This document shows, piece after piece, positions 1 through 6,790 of a stretch of 8,794 nt of DNA. The notes beneath the pieces are model-generated. The model did not search any database. It saw nothing but the letters and a program-made list of their open reading frames with translations, and was not told where the DNA came from. Source of the DNA: Caryophanales bacterium UBA3260 (GTDB lineage: Bacteria; Bacillota_I; Bacilli_A; RF39; UBA660); contig DEUO01000144.1 of the NCBI GenBank assembly GCA_002362595.1, positions 1 through 8,794 of the forward strand, given 5' to 3'. Both the position numbers and the translations under genes were made by a program. The first letter of the stretch is position 1, and each line of letters opens with the position of its first letter.

Positions 1-264
1 AAAGAGAACTTATACTTAGAAAAGTCTCTTATATATAACACTATTTCAATCTTTTATCTTATTGAAAATGTCGATTATATAACATATAATTTTACAGCTA
101 ATAGTTATAAAGTAACTAAAGATAAAATAAAAGAAGTATATCCTAATTATAACGATATAAAAAATGAAGAAGCATTTAATAATTATGTTGAAAAAAGAAT
201 CGAAGATAATTATTTTATAGAAGAATATTTTGCCAAAATATTTGAAGTAAATAAAGAACAATAA
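1..264 (+). CDS. C-terminal fragment of a probable DUF4825-domain protein (partial, 5' end outside window)
   Basis: Frame 1 is open from the first base to a TAA at 262-264, giving 87 residues without a start, so the gene begins upstream of the window. Seen directly: a segment reading S-L-I-Y-N-T near residue 9, then a hydrophobic stretch ending L-I-E-N-V-D-Y-I, followed by a Y-K-V-T-K-D-K-I segment and a charged, Tyr/Asn-rich tail. This pattern resembles the DUF4825 domain, which in Bacillota often sits at the C-terminus of M56/BlaR1-type membrane proteases or of small lipoproteins; that link comes from memory of the family, not a search. Function and full architecture cannot be told from this fragment. 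No clear T-run terminator follows it; only an AT-only inverted repeat is present at 261-290. Confidence 0.6.
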   Translation, partial: KENLYLEKSLIYNTISIFYLIENVDYITYNFTANSYKVTKDKIKEVYPNYNDIKNEEAFNNYVEKRIEDNYFIEEYFAKIFEVNKEQ

Positions 265-290
265 ATATTATAATATGTTAGAATATTTAT
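261..290. repeat. 9-bp AT-only inverted repeat flanking a -10-like element
   Basis: ATAAATATT at 261-269 is perfectly repeated in inverted orientation as AATATTTAT at 282-290, with a 12-base spacer. The left arm overlaps the stop codon of the upstream gene and the right arm overlaps the TAGAAT hexamer proposed as the -10 of the phosphoesterase gene. It may be a weak terminator stem, an operator, or chance in such AT-rich DNA. Confidence 0.3.
276..284 (+). promoter_or_regulatory. Possible extended -10 promoter for the phosphoesterase gene
   Basis: TG-T-TAGAAT at 276-284 matches an extended -10 (TGnTATAAT, one mismatch in the hexamer). No convincing -35 lies 16-18 bases upstream. A start near 291 would give a leader of about 30 bases before the ATG at 323. 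Confidence 0.35.
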
Positions 291-322
291 GTAGGAAATA
301 ATAGATAAAAAAGAGGTGTCAT

Positions 323-1108
323 ATGGATAAAATAGCTATAATTTCAGATATACATTCTAACATTGTTGCATTAAATTCAGTATTAAAAGATATTGAAAGT
401 CGTAACATTAATAAAATATATTGTTTAGGTGATATAGTTTTAAAAGGATCATCCCCATGCGAATCACTTGATTTAATACGTCAAAAATGTGACATAGTAA
501 TTAAAGGTAATTGTGATGATTATGCCGTTAATCTTAACTATAATCATGTTATATGGTACAGAAATAAATTAGGCAGCGAAAGAATAGAATATTTAGATAA
601 TTTACCTATGTATAAAGATTTATACATAAGTGGAAGTCTCGTTAGATTATTTCATGCCACAAAAAATGATTTGAACAAAAGAACATTAGATACAGCTCTA
701 TTAGAAGAAAAGTTAAGTCTCTTTGAAGATGAAAATAATATTATTCCAGACATTATATTTTATGGAGATATACATAAACAATATTTAGAAAAGATAAAAA
801 ATAAAACGATTGTAAATGTTGGTAGTATAGGTAATACTTTAGAGATATCTAATACAGTTTCTAACGAAGACGATATGAATGAAATGACTCAAGCTCATTA
901 TTGTATTGTTGAAGGTAACTTAAATTCAAAAAAACACTCATCTTTATCTATTACTTTTGTTAGAGTTCCTTATAATATTGAAGAAGAACTTAATCTAGCA
1001 AAAAACAATAAAATACCAGATTACAATCAATATGAAACAGAACTCTTAAAAGCTAAATATCGTGGTAAAGCTGAAAAAATATTAGAAGAATTAAAGAATA
1101 ATAAGTAG
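323..1108 (+). CDS. Calcineurin-like metallophosphoesterase, YfcE/MJ0936-type
   Basis: A 261-aa protein, presumably a cytoplasmic two-metal phosphoesterase; the substrate is unknown. The metal-site motifs appear in order: D9-x-H11 (SDIHSN), G36-D37 followed by KG at 41-42, G62-N63-C-D65 (the GNxD variant of GNH), H111 in LFHAT, and G148-D-x-H151. A V-G-S-I-G-N segment at 166-171 matches the usual strand after the last metal ligand. The last motif normally reads G-H-x-H; here Asp149 replaces the first His, which may mark a subfamily or altered metal binding. The C-terminal ~55 residues form a charged, probably helical extension. The start is fixed by AAGAGGTG at 311-318, five bases or so before ATG. 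Two small genes follow on the same strand, but a separate promoter may serve them. No signal peptide or membrane segment is visible. Confidence 0.85.
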   Translation: MDKIAIISDIHSNIVALNSVLKDIESRNINKIYCLGDIVLKGSSPCESLDLIRQKCDIVIKGNCDDYAVNLNYNHVIWYRNKLGSERIEYLDNLPMYKDLYISGSLVRLFHATKNDLNKRTLDTALLEEKLSLFEDENNIIPDIIFYGDIHKQYLEKIKNKTIVNVGSIGNTLEISNTVSNEDDMNEMTQAHYCIVEGNLNSKKHSSLSITFVRVPYNIEEELNLAKNNKIPDYNQYETELLKAKYRGKAEKILEELKNNK

Positions 1109-1137
1109 CAAGTCTTTAACTAAATTAACTATTTTCA

Positions 1138-1146
1138 TGTTAAAAT
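1138..1146 (+). promoter_or_regulatory. Possible extended -10 promoter for the DUF4440-like gene
   Basis: TG-T-TAAAAT at 1138-1146 fits an extended -10. The -35 region is poor: TTTAAC at 1115-1120 would need a 20-base spacer. The hexamer overlaps an in-frame ATG at 1145, so a transcript from here would start near 1153, just at the GGTGAT ribosome binding site, and could only use the ATG at 1163. Confidence 0.4.
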
Positions 1147-1162
1147 GAAATTAGGTGATAAT

Positions 1163-1522
1163 ATGAAAGAAAAAATCCTAACCTTAGAAAAAAATTTATA
1201 TAAACTAGAATACATATCTAATAAAGAATGGTTAGAAAAAATAATTGACAATAATTTTAGCGAATGCGGTAAAAGTGGCTACTTATTCTATAAAAAAGAT
1301 ACCATAGAATCTCTCTTAGAATGTACTGAAGATAGACCTATAAAAATATATAATTATGAATATAAAAAAATAGATGAAAAAACTTATCTAGTTCATTATA
1401 TAACTAAGTCACAAGATAAAATATATTATCGTACTTCAATATGGATTAATAATCTTGAATTAAAACTACTATACCATCAAGCAACAGAATTTCATGAGAA
1501 AATAGATTTAATAGAATATTAA
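1163..1522 (+). CDS. DUF4440 / NTF2-like (SnoaL-fold) small protein
   Basis: A 119-aa protein from ATG 1163. An in-frame ATG at 1145 would add six residues (MKLGDN), but it has no ribosome binding site and overlaps a -10-like element, whereas AGGTG at 1153-1157 lies five bases before 1163; I therefore prefer 1163. Seen: an N-terminal helix with L-E-x-x-L-x, a stretch ending N-N-F-S-E-C-G-K-S-G, a helix K-D-T-I-E-S-L-L, then beta strands ending in the segment L-L-Y-H-Q-A-T-E-F. This order and the terminal H-Q-x-T are typical of stand-alone DUF4440 proteins of the NTF2-like fold. Members are mostly uncharacterised; a small-ligand pocket is known for the fold, but no substrate is inferred here. 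The next gene begins six bases after its stop, so the two are probably co-translated. Confidence 0.75.
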   Translation: MKEKILTLEKNLYKLEYISNKEWLEKIIDNNFSECGKSGYLFYKKDTIESLLECTEDRPIKIYNYEYKKIDEKTYLVHYITKSQDKIYYRTSIWINNLELKLLYHQATEFHEKIDLIEY

Positions 1523-1528
1523 GATTAT

Positions 1529-1783
1529 ATGAAAACCAATCTAACAACAATTCCCAATGTTGGTAAAAAAACTAAAGAATCATTAAAGAATATCGGAATT
1601 AATTATGTTGAAGACTTAGTAGGCAAAAATCCAAAAGAATTATATGAATTAGATTGTAATAAAAAAGGTATTAAAGTAGATAAATGTCAATTATACTTAT
1701 TTAAAATGGCTATTTATTATGCTGAAAATAAACAAAATCTAGATGAAAAAAAGCTAAAATGGTGGTATTGGAAAGATAAATAG
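1529..1783 (+). CDS. Cdd1-type helix-hairpin-helix protein
   Basis: An 84-aa protein. The N-terminus holds a helix-hairpin-helix motif, I8-P-N-V-G-K-K-T15, followed by a second helix (SLKNIGINYVEDLVG, to residue 32). Then come N-P-K-E-L-Y, C43, V50-D-K-C53 and L-Y-L-F-K-M-A-I-Y-Y-A. The end is aromatic, W78-W-Y-W-K-D-K84. This matches the family named after Cdd1, a protein beside the Clostridioides difficile pathogenicity locus; the name does not imply a role in virulence. HhH motifs usually contact nucleic acid backbone, so DNA or RNA binding is a fair guess, but no enzyme activity is known to me. It starts six bases after the preceding stop with only a weak ribosome binding site, suggesting translational coupling. 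Its stop codon lies inside a terminator-like hairpin. Confidence 0.8.
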   Translation: MKTNLTTIPNVGKKTKESLKNIGINYVEDLVGKNPKELYELDCNKKGIKVDKCQLYLFKMAIYYAENKQNLDEKKLKWWYWKDK

Positions 1784-1800
1784 TTTACTATTTATCTTCT
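1773..1800 (+). terminator. Hairpin terminator overlapping the stop of the Cdd1-type gene
   Basis: AAGATAAATAG at 1773-1783 pairs perfectly with CTATTTATCTT at 1788-1798 around a TTTA loop. The following bases (CTTCTTTAATT) are T-rich but broken by C, so termination may be leaky. The left arm includes the last codons and the stop codon. Confidence 0.6.
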
Positions 1801-1845
1801 TTAATTATCAGAAAATTAAGAATTATTAAAATGACCAATCGTTTC

Positions 1846-1874
1846 TTGTTGCATAATTTTTATAGTGCTAAAAT
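1846..1874 (+). promoter_or_regulatory. Promoter of the large activase gene
   Basis: TTGTTG at 1846-1851, a 17-base spacer, then TAAAAT at 1869-1874 preceded by TG at 1866-1867 (extended -10). A start near 1881 would put the GGTGAT ribosome binding site (1882-1887) at the very 5' end of the mRNA, 15 bases before the ATG. Confidence 0.55.
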
Positions 1875-1895
1875 TAAAAATGGTGATGAAGCATT

Positions 1896-4800
1896 ATGGA
1901 AGTACTAAATATAGGAATTGATGTTGGTTCAACAACAGTTAAATTTGTTGTAATGAATAATAAAAAAGAAATAATATTTAAAGATTATCGTCGTCATAAT
2001 TCAGATACAAAAGGAACAATAAAATTCTTATTTGATGAGATATTAAGTAAATTTAAAGATAAAGAATTTAAAATTAATATGACTGGAAGTGGAGCAATAG
2101 CTCTATCAAAGTATTTAAAAATTCCTTTTATTCAAGAAGTTATAGCTTGTAAAAATGCTATATATGAATATGCAAAATCTGCAGACGTTGCTATCGAATT
2201 AGGTGGCGAGGATGCAAAAATAATATACTTTGATCACACTATAGAACAAAGAATGAACGGGACATGTGCTGGCGGAACAGGTGCCTTTCTAGATCAAATG
2301 GCTATTCTTCTTAATACTGATACTAAAGGCTTAAATGAATTAGCACAAAAAGGAGAAAAAATATATCCAATCGCCTCACGTTGTGGAGTTTTTGCCAAAA
2401 CAGATATTCAACCTCTTTTAAATGATGGTGCTAAAAAAGAAGATATTGCTTTATCAATACTTCAAGCTGTTGTAAACCAAACAATTAGCGGTTTAGCCTG
2501 TGGTAAACCTATAAAAGGAAACGTAATATTCTTAGGTGGTCCATTAAATTATTTGCCAGAATTAAGAAATAGATTTATAAAAACGTTAGATTTAAAAGAA
2601 AATGAAATAATTATTCCTGATAATGCAGAACTATTTGTAGCTTTAGGAGCTGCTTTATCATTAGAAGAATCCAAAATATATTCTTATAACGAAGTATTAG
2701 AAATAAAAAAACAACTATCTTCATTTAAAGAAGAGGAGTCAAAAAGCTTAAAACCACTGTTTGTTAATCAAAAAGAATATAAAGAATTTATAAAAAGACA
2801 TAATAAAAGTCATGTTAATAAAAAAGATATAAAAAGTTATAGTGGAGACGTTTTTATTGGAATAGATGCCGGTTCTACAACAGCTAAAGTAGTTGCTATT
2901 GATTACGAAGGTAATTTATTATATGAAAATTATTGTTCCAATAAAGGAACCCCTGTTAATACTATTAAAGAAATGCTCTTAGATTTATATCAAAAACTTC
3001 CTGATAAAACAGTTATTCGTTGTTCTGGTTCAACAGGATATGGCGAAAAATTAATAAAAACAGCTTTTAACTTAGATATTAGTGAAGTAGAAACAATTTC
3101 TCATTATGAAGCAGCTAAACATTTTTTACCTAATGTAGAAAGTATTATAGATATTGGTGGCCAAGATATGAAGTATATCAAAATAAAAGAAGGCTATTTA
3201 AATAGTATAATGCTCAATGAAGCTTGTTCTTCTGGATGTGGTTCATTTATTGAAACTTTAGCTAAATCATTAGGAATAGAATTAACAGATTTCGTTGATA
3301 AAGCTATTAAATCTCAAAATCCCATAGACCTTGGTTCACGTTGTACTGTATTCATGAATTCTAAAATAAAGCAAACTCAAAAAGAAGGTCGCCCTGCGGG
3401 AGATATTTTCGCTGGCTTATCATATTCAATTATTAGAAATGCTCTTCAAAAAGTAATGAAAATTCGTGATATTGAGACACTCGGCAAAAACATTGTTGTT
3501 CAAGGTGGAACATTTAAAAATGATGCTATATTAAGAGCCTTTGAGCTGATTACAGGCAAAGAAGTAATAAGACCAGATATAGCTGGCTTAATGGGCGCTT
3601 ATGGTATAGCTTTAATAGCTCTTGATAACTATAAACAATATGAAGATCAAGATATAAAAAGTTCTATCTTATCATCATCAGAAATTACTAATTTAAAAGT
3701 AAAAACAACTAATACACGTTGCCAAGGATGTGAAAATCATTGTAATTTAACTATAAACTTATTTAATAATAAAAGTTTTATATCAGGCAATAGATGTGAA
3801 CGAGGTAGTGGAAATAATGGTTCAAATACATTATTACCTAATATGTATTCATGGAAATATGATCGTTTATTTAATTATACTCCTCCAGAAAATGCTCCCC
3901 GCGGTGAAATAGGAATTCCAAGAGTCCTAAATATGTATGAAAATTATCCATTTTGGTTCACTTTACTAACTAATTTAGGATTTAAAGTAGTATTATCTGA
4001 TCATTCAAATCGTCGTATATATGAATCAGGAATTGAATCAATGCCATCAGAATCCGTATGCTATCCTGCTAAATTAGTTCATGGCCATATTATTAATTTA
4101 ATAGAAAAAGGTGTAAAAACTATTTTTTATCCATGTATAATGTACGAAAATCAAGAATTTAAAACAAGTGATAATCATTTTAATTGCCCAATAGTTCAAA
4201 GTTACTCAGAAGCAATAAGGCTTAATATGGATATTCTTAAAGAAAAGAATATTAAATTTATAAATCCTTTCTTACCATTAGAAGAGAAAAACTTAATTAA
4301 GCGTTTATTAGAATTAGATGAATTTAAAGAATATAATTTTAAACATTCTGAATTACAAAAAGCAGTAAATAAAGCTTTTATAGAACAGAAAAAGTTTAAA
4401 GAAGAAGTTCGTAAAAAAGGTGAAGAATTCATTAAATATATCGACGAACATCATGAAAAAGCCATAGTTTTAGCTGGACGTCCTTATCATCTTGATAAAG
4501 AAATTAATCACGGAATAGATACAATGATTAATTCATTAGGTCTAGCCGTTCTAAGTGAAGATTCTATCTGTCATTTAAGTAAACTAGAAACTAAATTACG
4601 TGTTGTCGATCAATGGAGTTATCACAGTCGTATTTATCATGCTGCCGATGTCGTTTCTAATCATCCCAATATGGAATTAGTTAATTTAAATTCATTTGGT
4701 TGCGGTCTAGATGCCATCGTAACAGATCAAACAGAAGAAATACTATCTAAAAACAATAAACTTTATACAACTATTAAAATAGATGAAATAAATAATCTAG

Positions 4801-6110
4801 GAGCAGCTAAAATAAGAATTCGTTCTCTAATCGCATCATCTAATAAAAGACAAGAACAAAATAATTATGAAACGTACAATTATCAAAAGAATTATTTTAA
4901 AGAAACAGATAAAAAACATACTTTATTATTTCCAGATATGTCGCCAGTACACATGCCATTATTTGAAAGTCTATTAAATAGTGAAGGATATAATGCAGTA
5001 TATCTAAAAGAAAGTAGTGAAGAAACAGTATCTACTGGCTTAAAATACGTTAATAATGATGCCTGCTATCCTGCAATAATTGTTGTAGGTCAATTAATAA
5101 ATGCCTTACAAAGTGGTAAGTATGATTTAAATAATACTAGTGTTATTATAACTCAAACTGGCGGAGGATGCCGCGCTACAAATTATATTGGTTTAATAAG
5201 AAAAGCCTTAAAAGATGCTAATCTTAATCATGTATCTATTCTATCTTTTAATTTTAGTGGCCTAGAAAGTGAACAAGCATTTAAAATAACAATAAGTATG
5301 GTAAATAAAGCCATTCAAGCTGTTTTATATGGTGACTTACTTCAAAAACTATTCCTTGCTACTCATCCATATGAGAAAGATAAAGGAAGTTCTAAAAAAG
5401 TGCTTGAAAAATGGCAATCTATTTGTTATGAAGCAGTAAGTAAAGGAAGTACTTCAGAATTTAAAAATAACATTAATAATATTGTAAATGATTTTAATAA
5501 CATCGAAATTATTAACAAGAATATTCCTAAAGTAGGTATAGTTGGTGAAATATTAATAAAATATCATACATTTGGTAATAATCATTTAATAGATAAATTA
5601 GAAGCAGAAGGAGCAGAAGTTGTAGTACCAGAACTTATGGGTTTTGTAAAATATTGTGCTTATAATAATATTGTAAAAGAAGAATTATTACATAAAGGCA
5701 AAGTTCCAGCAACATTTGGTAAAATAGCTTTAGATTATATAGATTTATGTGAAAAACCAGTAAAAAAAGCTTTAAAATCTACAAGATATCGTGAACTAAC
5801 TAATATTTATGAATTATCAGACAATGTAAAAGGAATTTTATCAACCGGTAATCAAACAGGTGAGGGGTGGTTCTTAACTGCCGAGATGGTTGAACTTATT
5901 AAGAAAAATGTAAAAAATATTATATGTGTTCAACCATTTGCTTGTCTACCTAATCATATAGTTGGTAAATCTGTAATGCGTAAAATACGTGAACTATATG
6001 AAGATGCTAATATAATAGCTATTGATTACGATCCAGGAGCATCTAGTACCAATCAAGATAATCGTATAAAACTTATGATGACTGTAGCTAAAGAAAATAT
6101 AAAAAAATGA
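1896..6110 (+). CDS. Fused acyl-CoA dehydratase activase / HgdB-like reductase (two BadF/BcrA ATPase domains, DUF2229, 2-hydroxyacyl-CoA dehydratase-like region)
   Basis: A 1404-aa, presumably cytoplasmic iron-sulfur protein, close to the usual length of this fused family. Residues 1-265 form an ASKHA-fold ATPase: G7-I-D-V-G-S-T-T14, G103-G-E-D-A-K, and the cluster cysteines C124 (NGTCAGGTG) and C163 (SRCGVFAK). Residues 320-580 repeat it: G322-I-D-A-G-S-T-T329, IGGQDMK, C444-SSG-C448 and C483. A C609-x2-C612-x3-C616-x17-C634 cluster follows, then DUF2229 (YENYPFW; PSESVCYPAKLVHGH with C722; C747; C764). HgdB-like segments follow, with C892, FGC936G, NDAC1057YPA, GGGC1092RATNY, and a terminal C1344-x5-C1350 segment. 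In characterised relatives the activase dimer hydrolyses ATP to push an electron onto a partner dehydratase or double-cubane reductase. Here activase and acceptor are one chain. The substrate is unknown, and no HgdA/B or CoA-pathway genes flank it. GGTGATG at 1882-1888 sets the start. Confidence 0.9.
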   Translation: MEVLNIGIDVGSTTVKFVVMNNKKEIIFKDYRRHNSDTKGTIKFLFDEILSKFKDKEFKINMTGSGAIALSKYLKIPFIQEVIACKNAIYEYAKSADVAIELGGEDAKIIYFDHTIEQRMNGTCAGGTGAFLDQMAILLNTDTKGLNELAQKGEKIYPIASRCGVFAKTDIQPLLNDGAKKEDIALSILQAVVNQTISGLACGKPIKGNVIFLGGPLNYLPELRNRFIKTLDLKENEIIIPDNAELFVALGAALSLEESKIYSYNEVLEIKKQLSSFKEEESKSLKPLFVNQKEYKEFIKRHNKSHVNKKDIKSYSGDVFIGIDAGSTTAKVVAIDYEGNLLYENYCSNKGTPVNTIKEMLLDLYQKLPDKTVIRCSGSTGYGEKLIKTAFNLDISEVETISHYEAAKHFLPNVESIIDIGGQDMKYIKIKEGYLNSIMLNEACSSGCGSFIETLAKSLGIELTDFVDKAIKSQNPIDLGSRCTVFMNSKIKQTQKEGRPAGDIFAGLSYSIIRNALQKVMKIRDIETLGKNIVVQGGTFKNDAILRAFELITGKEVIRPDIAGLMGAYGIALIALDNYKQYEDQDIKSSILSSSEITNLKVKTTNTRCQGCENHCNLTINLFNNKSFISGNRCERGSGNNGSNTLLPNMYSWKYDRLFNYTPPENAPRGEIGIPRVLNMYENYPFWFTLLTNLGFKVVLSDHSNRRIYESGIESMPSESVCYPAKLVHGHIINLIEKGVKTIFYPCIMYENQEFKTSDNHFNCPIVQSYSEAIRLNMDILKEKNIKFINPFLPLEEKNLIKRLLELDEFKEYNFKHSELQKAVNKAFIEQKKFKEEVRKKGEEFIKYIDEHHEKAIVLAGRPYHLDKEINHGIDTMINSLGLAVLSEDSICHLSKLETKLRVVDQWSYHSRIYHAADVVSNHPNMELVNLNSFGCGLDAIVTDQTEEILSKNNKLYTTIKIDEINNLGAAKIRIRSLIASSNKRQEQNNYETYNYQKNYFKETDKKHTLLFPDMSPVHMPLFESLLNSEGYNAVYLKESSEETVSTGLKYVNNDACYPAIIVVGQLINALQSGKYDLNNTSVIITQTGGGCRATNYIGLIRKALKDANLNHVSILSFNFSGLESEQAFKITISMVNKAIQAVLYGDLLQKLFLATHPYEKDKGSSKKVLEKWQSICYEAVSKGSTSEFKNNINNIVNDFNNIEIINKNIPKVGIVGEILIKYHTFGNNHLIDKLEAEGAEVVVPELMGFVKYCAYNNIVKEELLHKGKVPATFGKIALDYIDLCEKPVKKALKSTRYRELTNIYELSDNVKGILSTGNQTGEGWFLTAEMVELIKKNVKNIICVQPFACLPNHIVGKSVMRKIRELYEDANIIAIDYDPGASSTNQDNRIKLMMTVAKENIKK

Positions 6111-6136
6111 GAATGTCTAAAAAAGGCATTCTTTTT
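6111..6136 (+). terminator. Intrinsic terminator of the activase gene
   Basis: GAATGTC at 6111-6117 pairs with GGCATTC at 6125-6131 (one G-U pair) around a 7-base TAAAAAA loop, followed by TTTTT at 6132-6136. The stem begins right after the TGA stop. Confidence 0.8.
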
Positions 6137-6144
6137 CATTTTAT

Positions 6145-6173
6145 TTACCATAATATTCTAATTATGATACAAT
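6145..6173 (+). promoter_or_regulatory. Promoter of the 2H-like gene
   Basis: TTACCA at 6145-6150 (four of six -35 bases), a 17-base spacer, and TACAAT at 6168-6173 with an upstream TG at 6165-6166. A start near 6180 gives a leader of roughly 38 bases before the ATG at 6218. Confidence 0.6.
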
Positions 6174-6217
6174 TAACATAATTAAAACTTTTATTTATTA
6201 AGAAAGGTCTGATTAAC

Positions 6218-6664
6218 ATGTTAAGCTATGAAGGAATATTCTTTAATCCCAAAGTAACAGAATTTATTAAATCATTAGAACCAACATCATTATCTAAAGT
6301 AAATAATTCATTACATTGTACTTTTAAATATCATCCAGAAAAAGATGAAATATTTAATGATATTGTTGGAAAAGAATTTGACCTATATCTAATTGGATAT
6401 GGTAATGATGGTCAAAATAGTGGATTTAAAGTTGAACTATCTCCTGAACTAAAAAAGTATTATATAAATTACGATGAACAAAACACCAATGTCCTAAAGA
6501 CACCTCATATTACAGTATCTTTATCTGAAGGAGCAATACCTGTTAATACTAAGAATCTTAATTTCATCCCTCTTGAAGAAAAAATTCAAATAACTGGCAG
6601 ATTTGGGTATTGGATAAAAGATCGTAAACAATCATATATATCTTATGAACCTTATAATAAGTAA
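6218..6664 (+). CDS. Putative 2H phosphoesterase-like protein with two HxTx motifs
   Basis: A 148-aa protein with AGAAAGG at 6201-6207, ten bases before the ATG. I do not recognise it as a named family member. It carries two H-x-T-x motifs, H33-C-T-F and H97-I-T-V, 64 residues apart. This is the hallmark of the 2H superfamily (LigT/ThpR, cyclic phosphodiesterase, and the phosphodiesterase domain of fungal tRNA ligase). Both motifs sit in strand-like contexts (S-L-H-C-T-F-K-Y-H-P and T-P-H-I-T-V-S-L-S). Between them is a conserved-looking loop, G60-Y-G-N-D-G-Q-N-S-G-F70. If the fold holds, both His and Thr pairs are intact, so an active enzyme on 2',3'-cyclic or 2'-5' phosphodiester ends of RNA is possible; this is inference. 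It forms its own transcription unit between a promoter and a perfect terminator, with no adjacent ligase, kinase or nuclease. Confidence 0.65.
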   Translation: MLSYEGIFFNPKVTEFIKSLEPTSLSKVNNSLHCTFKYHPEKDEIFNDIVGKEFDLYLIGYGNDGQNSGFKVELSPELKKYYINYDEQNTNVLKTPHITVSLSEGAIPVNTKNLNFIPLEEKIQITGRFGYWIKDRKQSYISYEPYNK

Positions 6665-6694
6665 AAAATACTTTCTTTTTTGAAAGTATTTTTT
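6663..6694. terminator. Perfect 13-bp bidirectional terminator between convergent genes
   Basis: The left arm at 6663-6675 (six A then TACTTTC) is a perfect inverted match of the right arm at 6682-6694 (GAAAGTA then six T), with a T-only loop at 6676-6681. The A-run and T-run at the two ends let it work in both directions, for the gene at 6218-6664 and the minus-strand gene ending at 6791. Confidence 0.85.
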
Positions 6695-6790
6695 ATATTT
6701 ACATGTCTTTATATAGTTAAAATTTAAAAATGACTAGTTTTAAATATTTTTGTTTGAACTAAAAAATGAAGAATAAATAATAATTTCTAC

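Noticed and set aside
46..261. Open frame on the minus strand opposite the first gene
   Set aside because: Phe/Ile-rich shadow of an AT-rich coding strand with no ribosome binding site. The plus-strand frame is supported by its DUF4825-like pattern.
1145..1162. Upstream ATG at 1145 as start of the DUF4440-like gene
   Set aside because: It has no ribosome binding site and overlaps a -10-like TAAAAT, while the ATG at 1163 has AGGTG at ideal spacing.
1831..1908. A 25-codon frame (ATG 1831 to TAA 1908) overlapping the start of the activase gene
   Set aside because: It has only a weak AAGAA upstream, spans the proposed promoter, and would lie mostly outside the predicted transcript. It is likely chance.
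4202..4432. Open frame on the minus strand inside the activase gene
   Set aside because: Lies wholly inside a well-supported 1404-codon gene and has no start signal.
6108..6110. TGA possibly read as Trp (Mycoplasma-type code) because of the AT-rich composition
   Set aside because: Trp is encoded by TGG throughout, and the TGA at 6108 is followed at once by a terminator hairpin, so it is a stop.
6730..6762. Ten-codon frame in the gap between the convergent genes
   Set aside because: Too short, has no ribosome binding site and lies after a terminator. The 6695-6790 gap shows nothing else.
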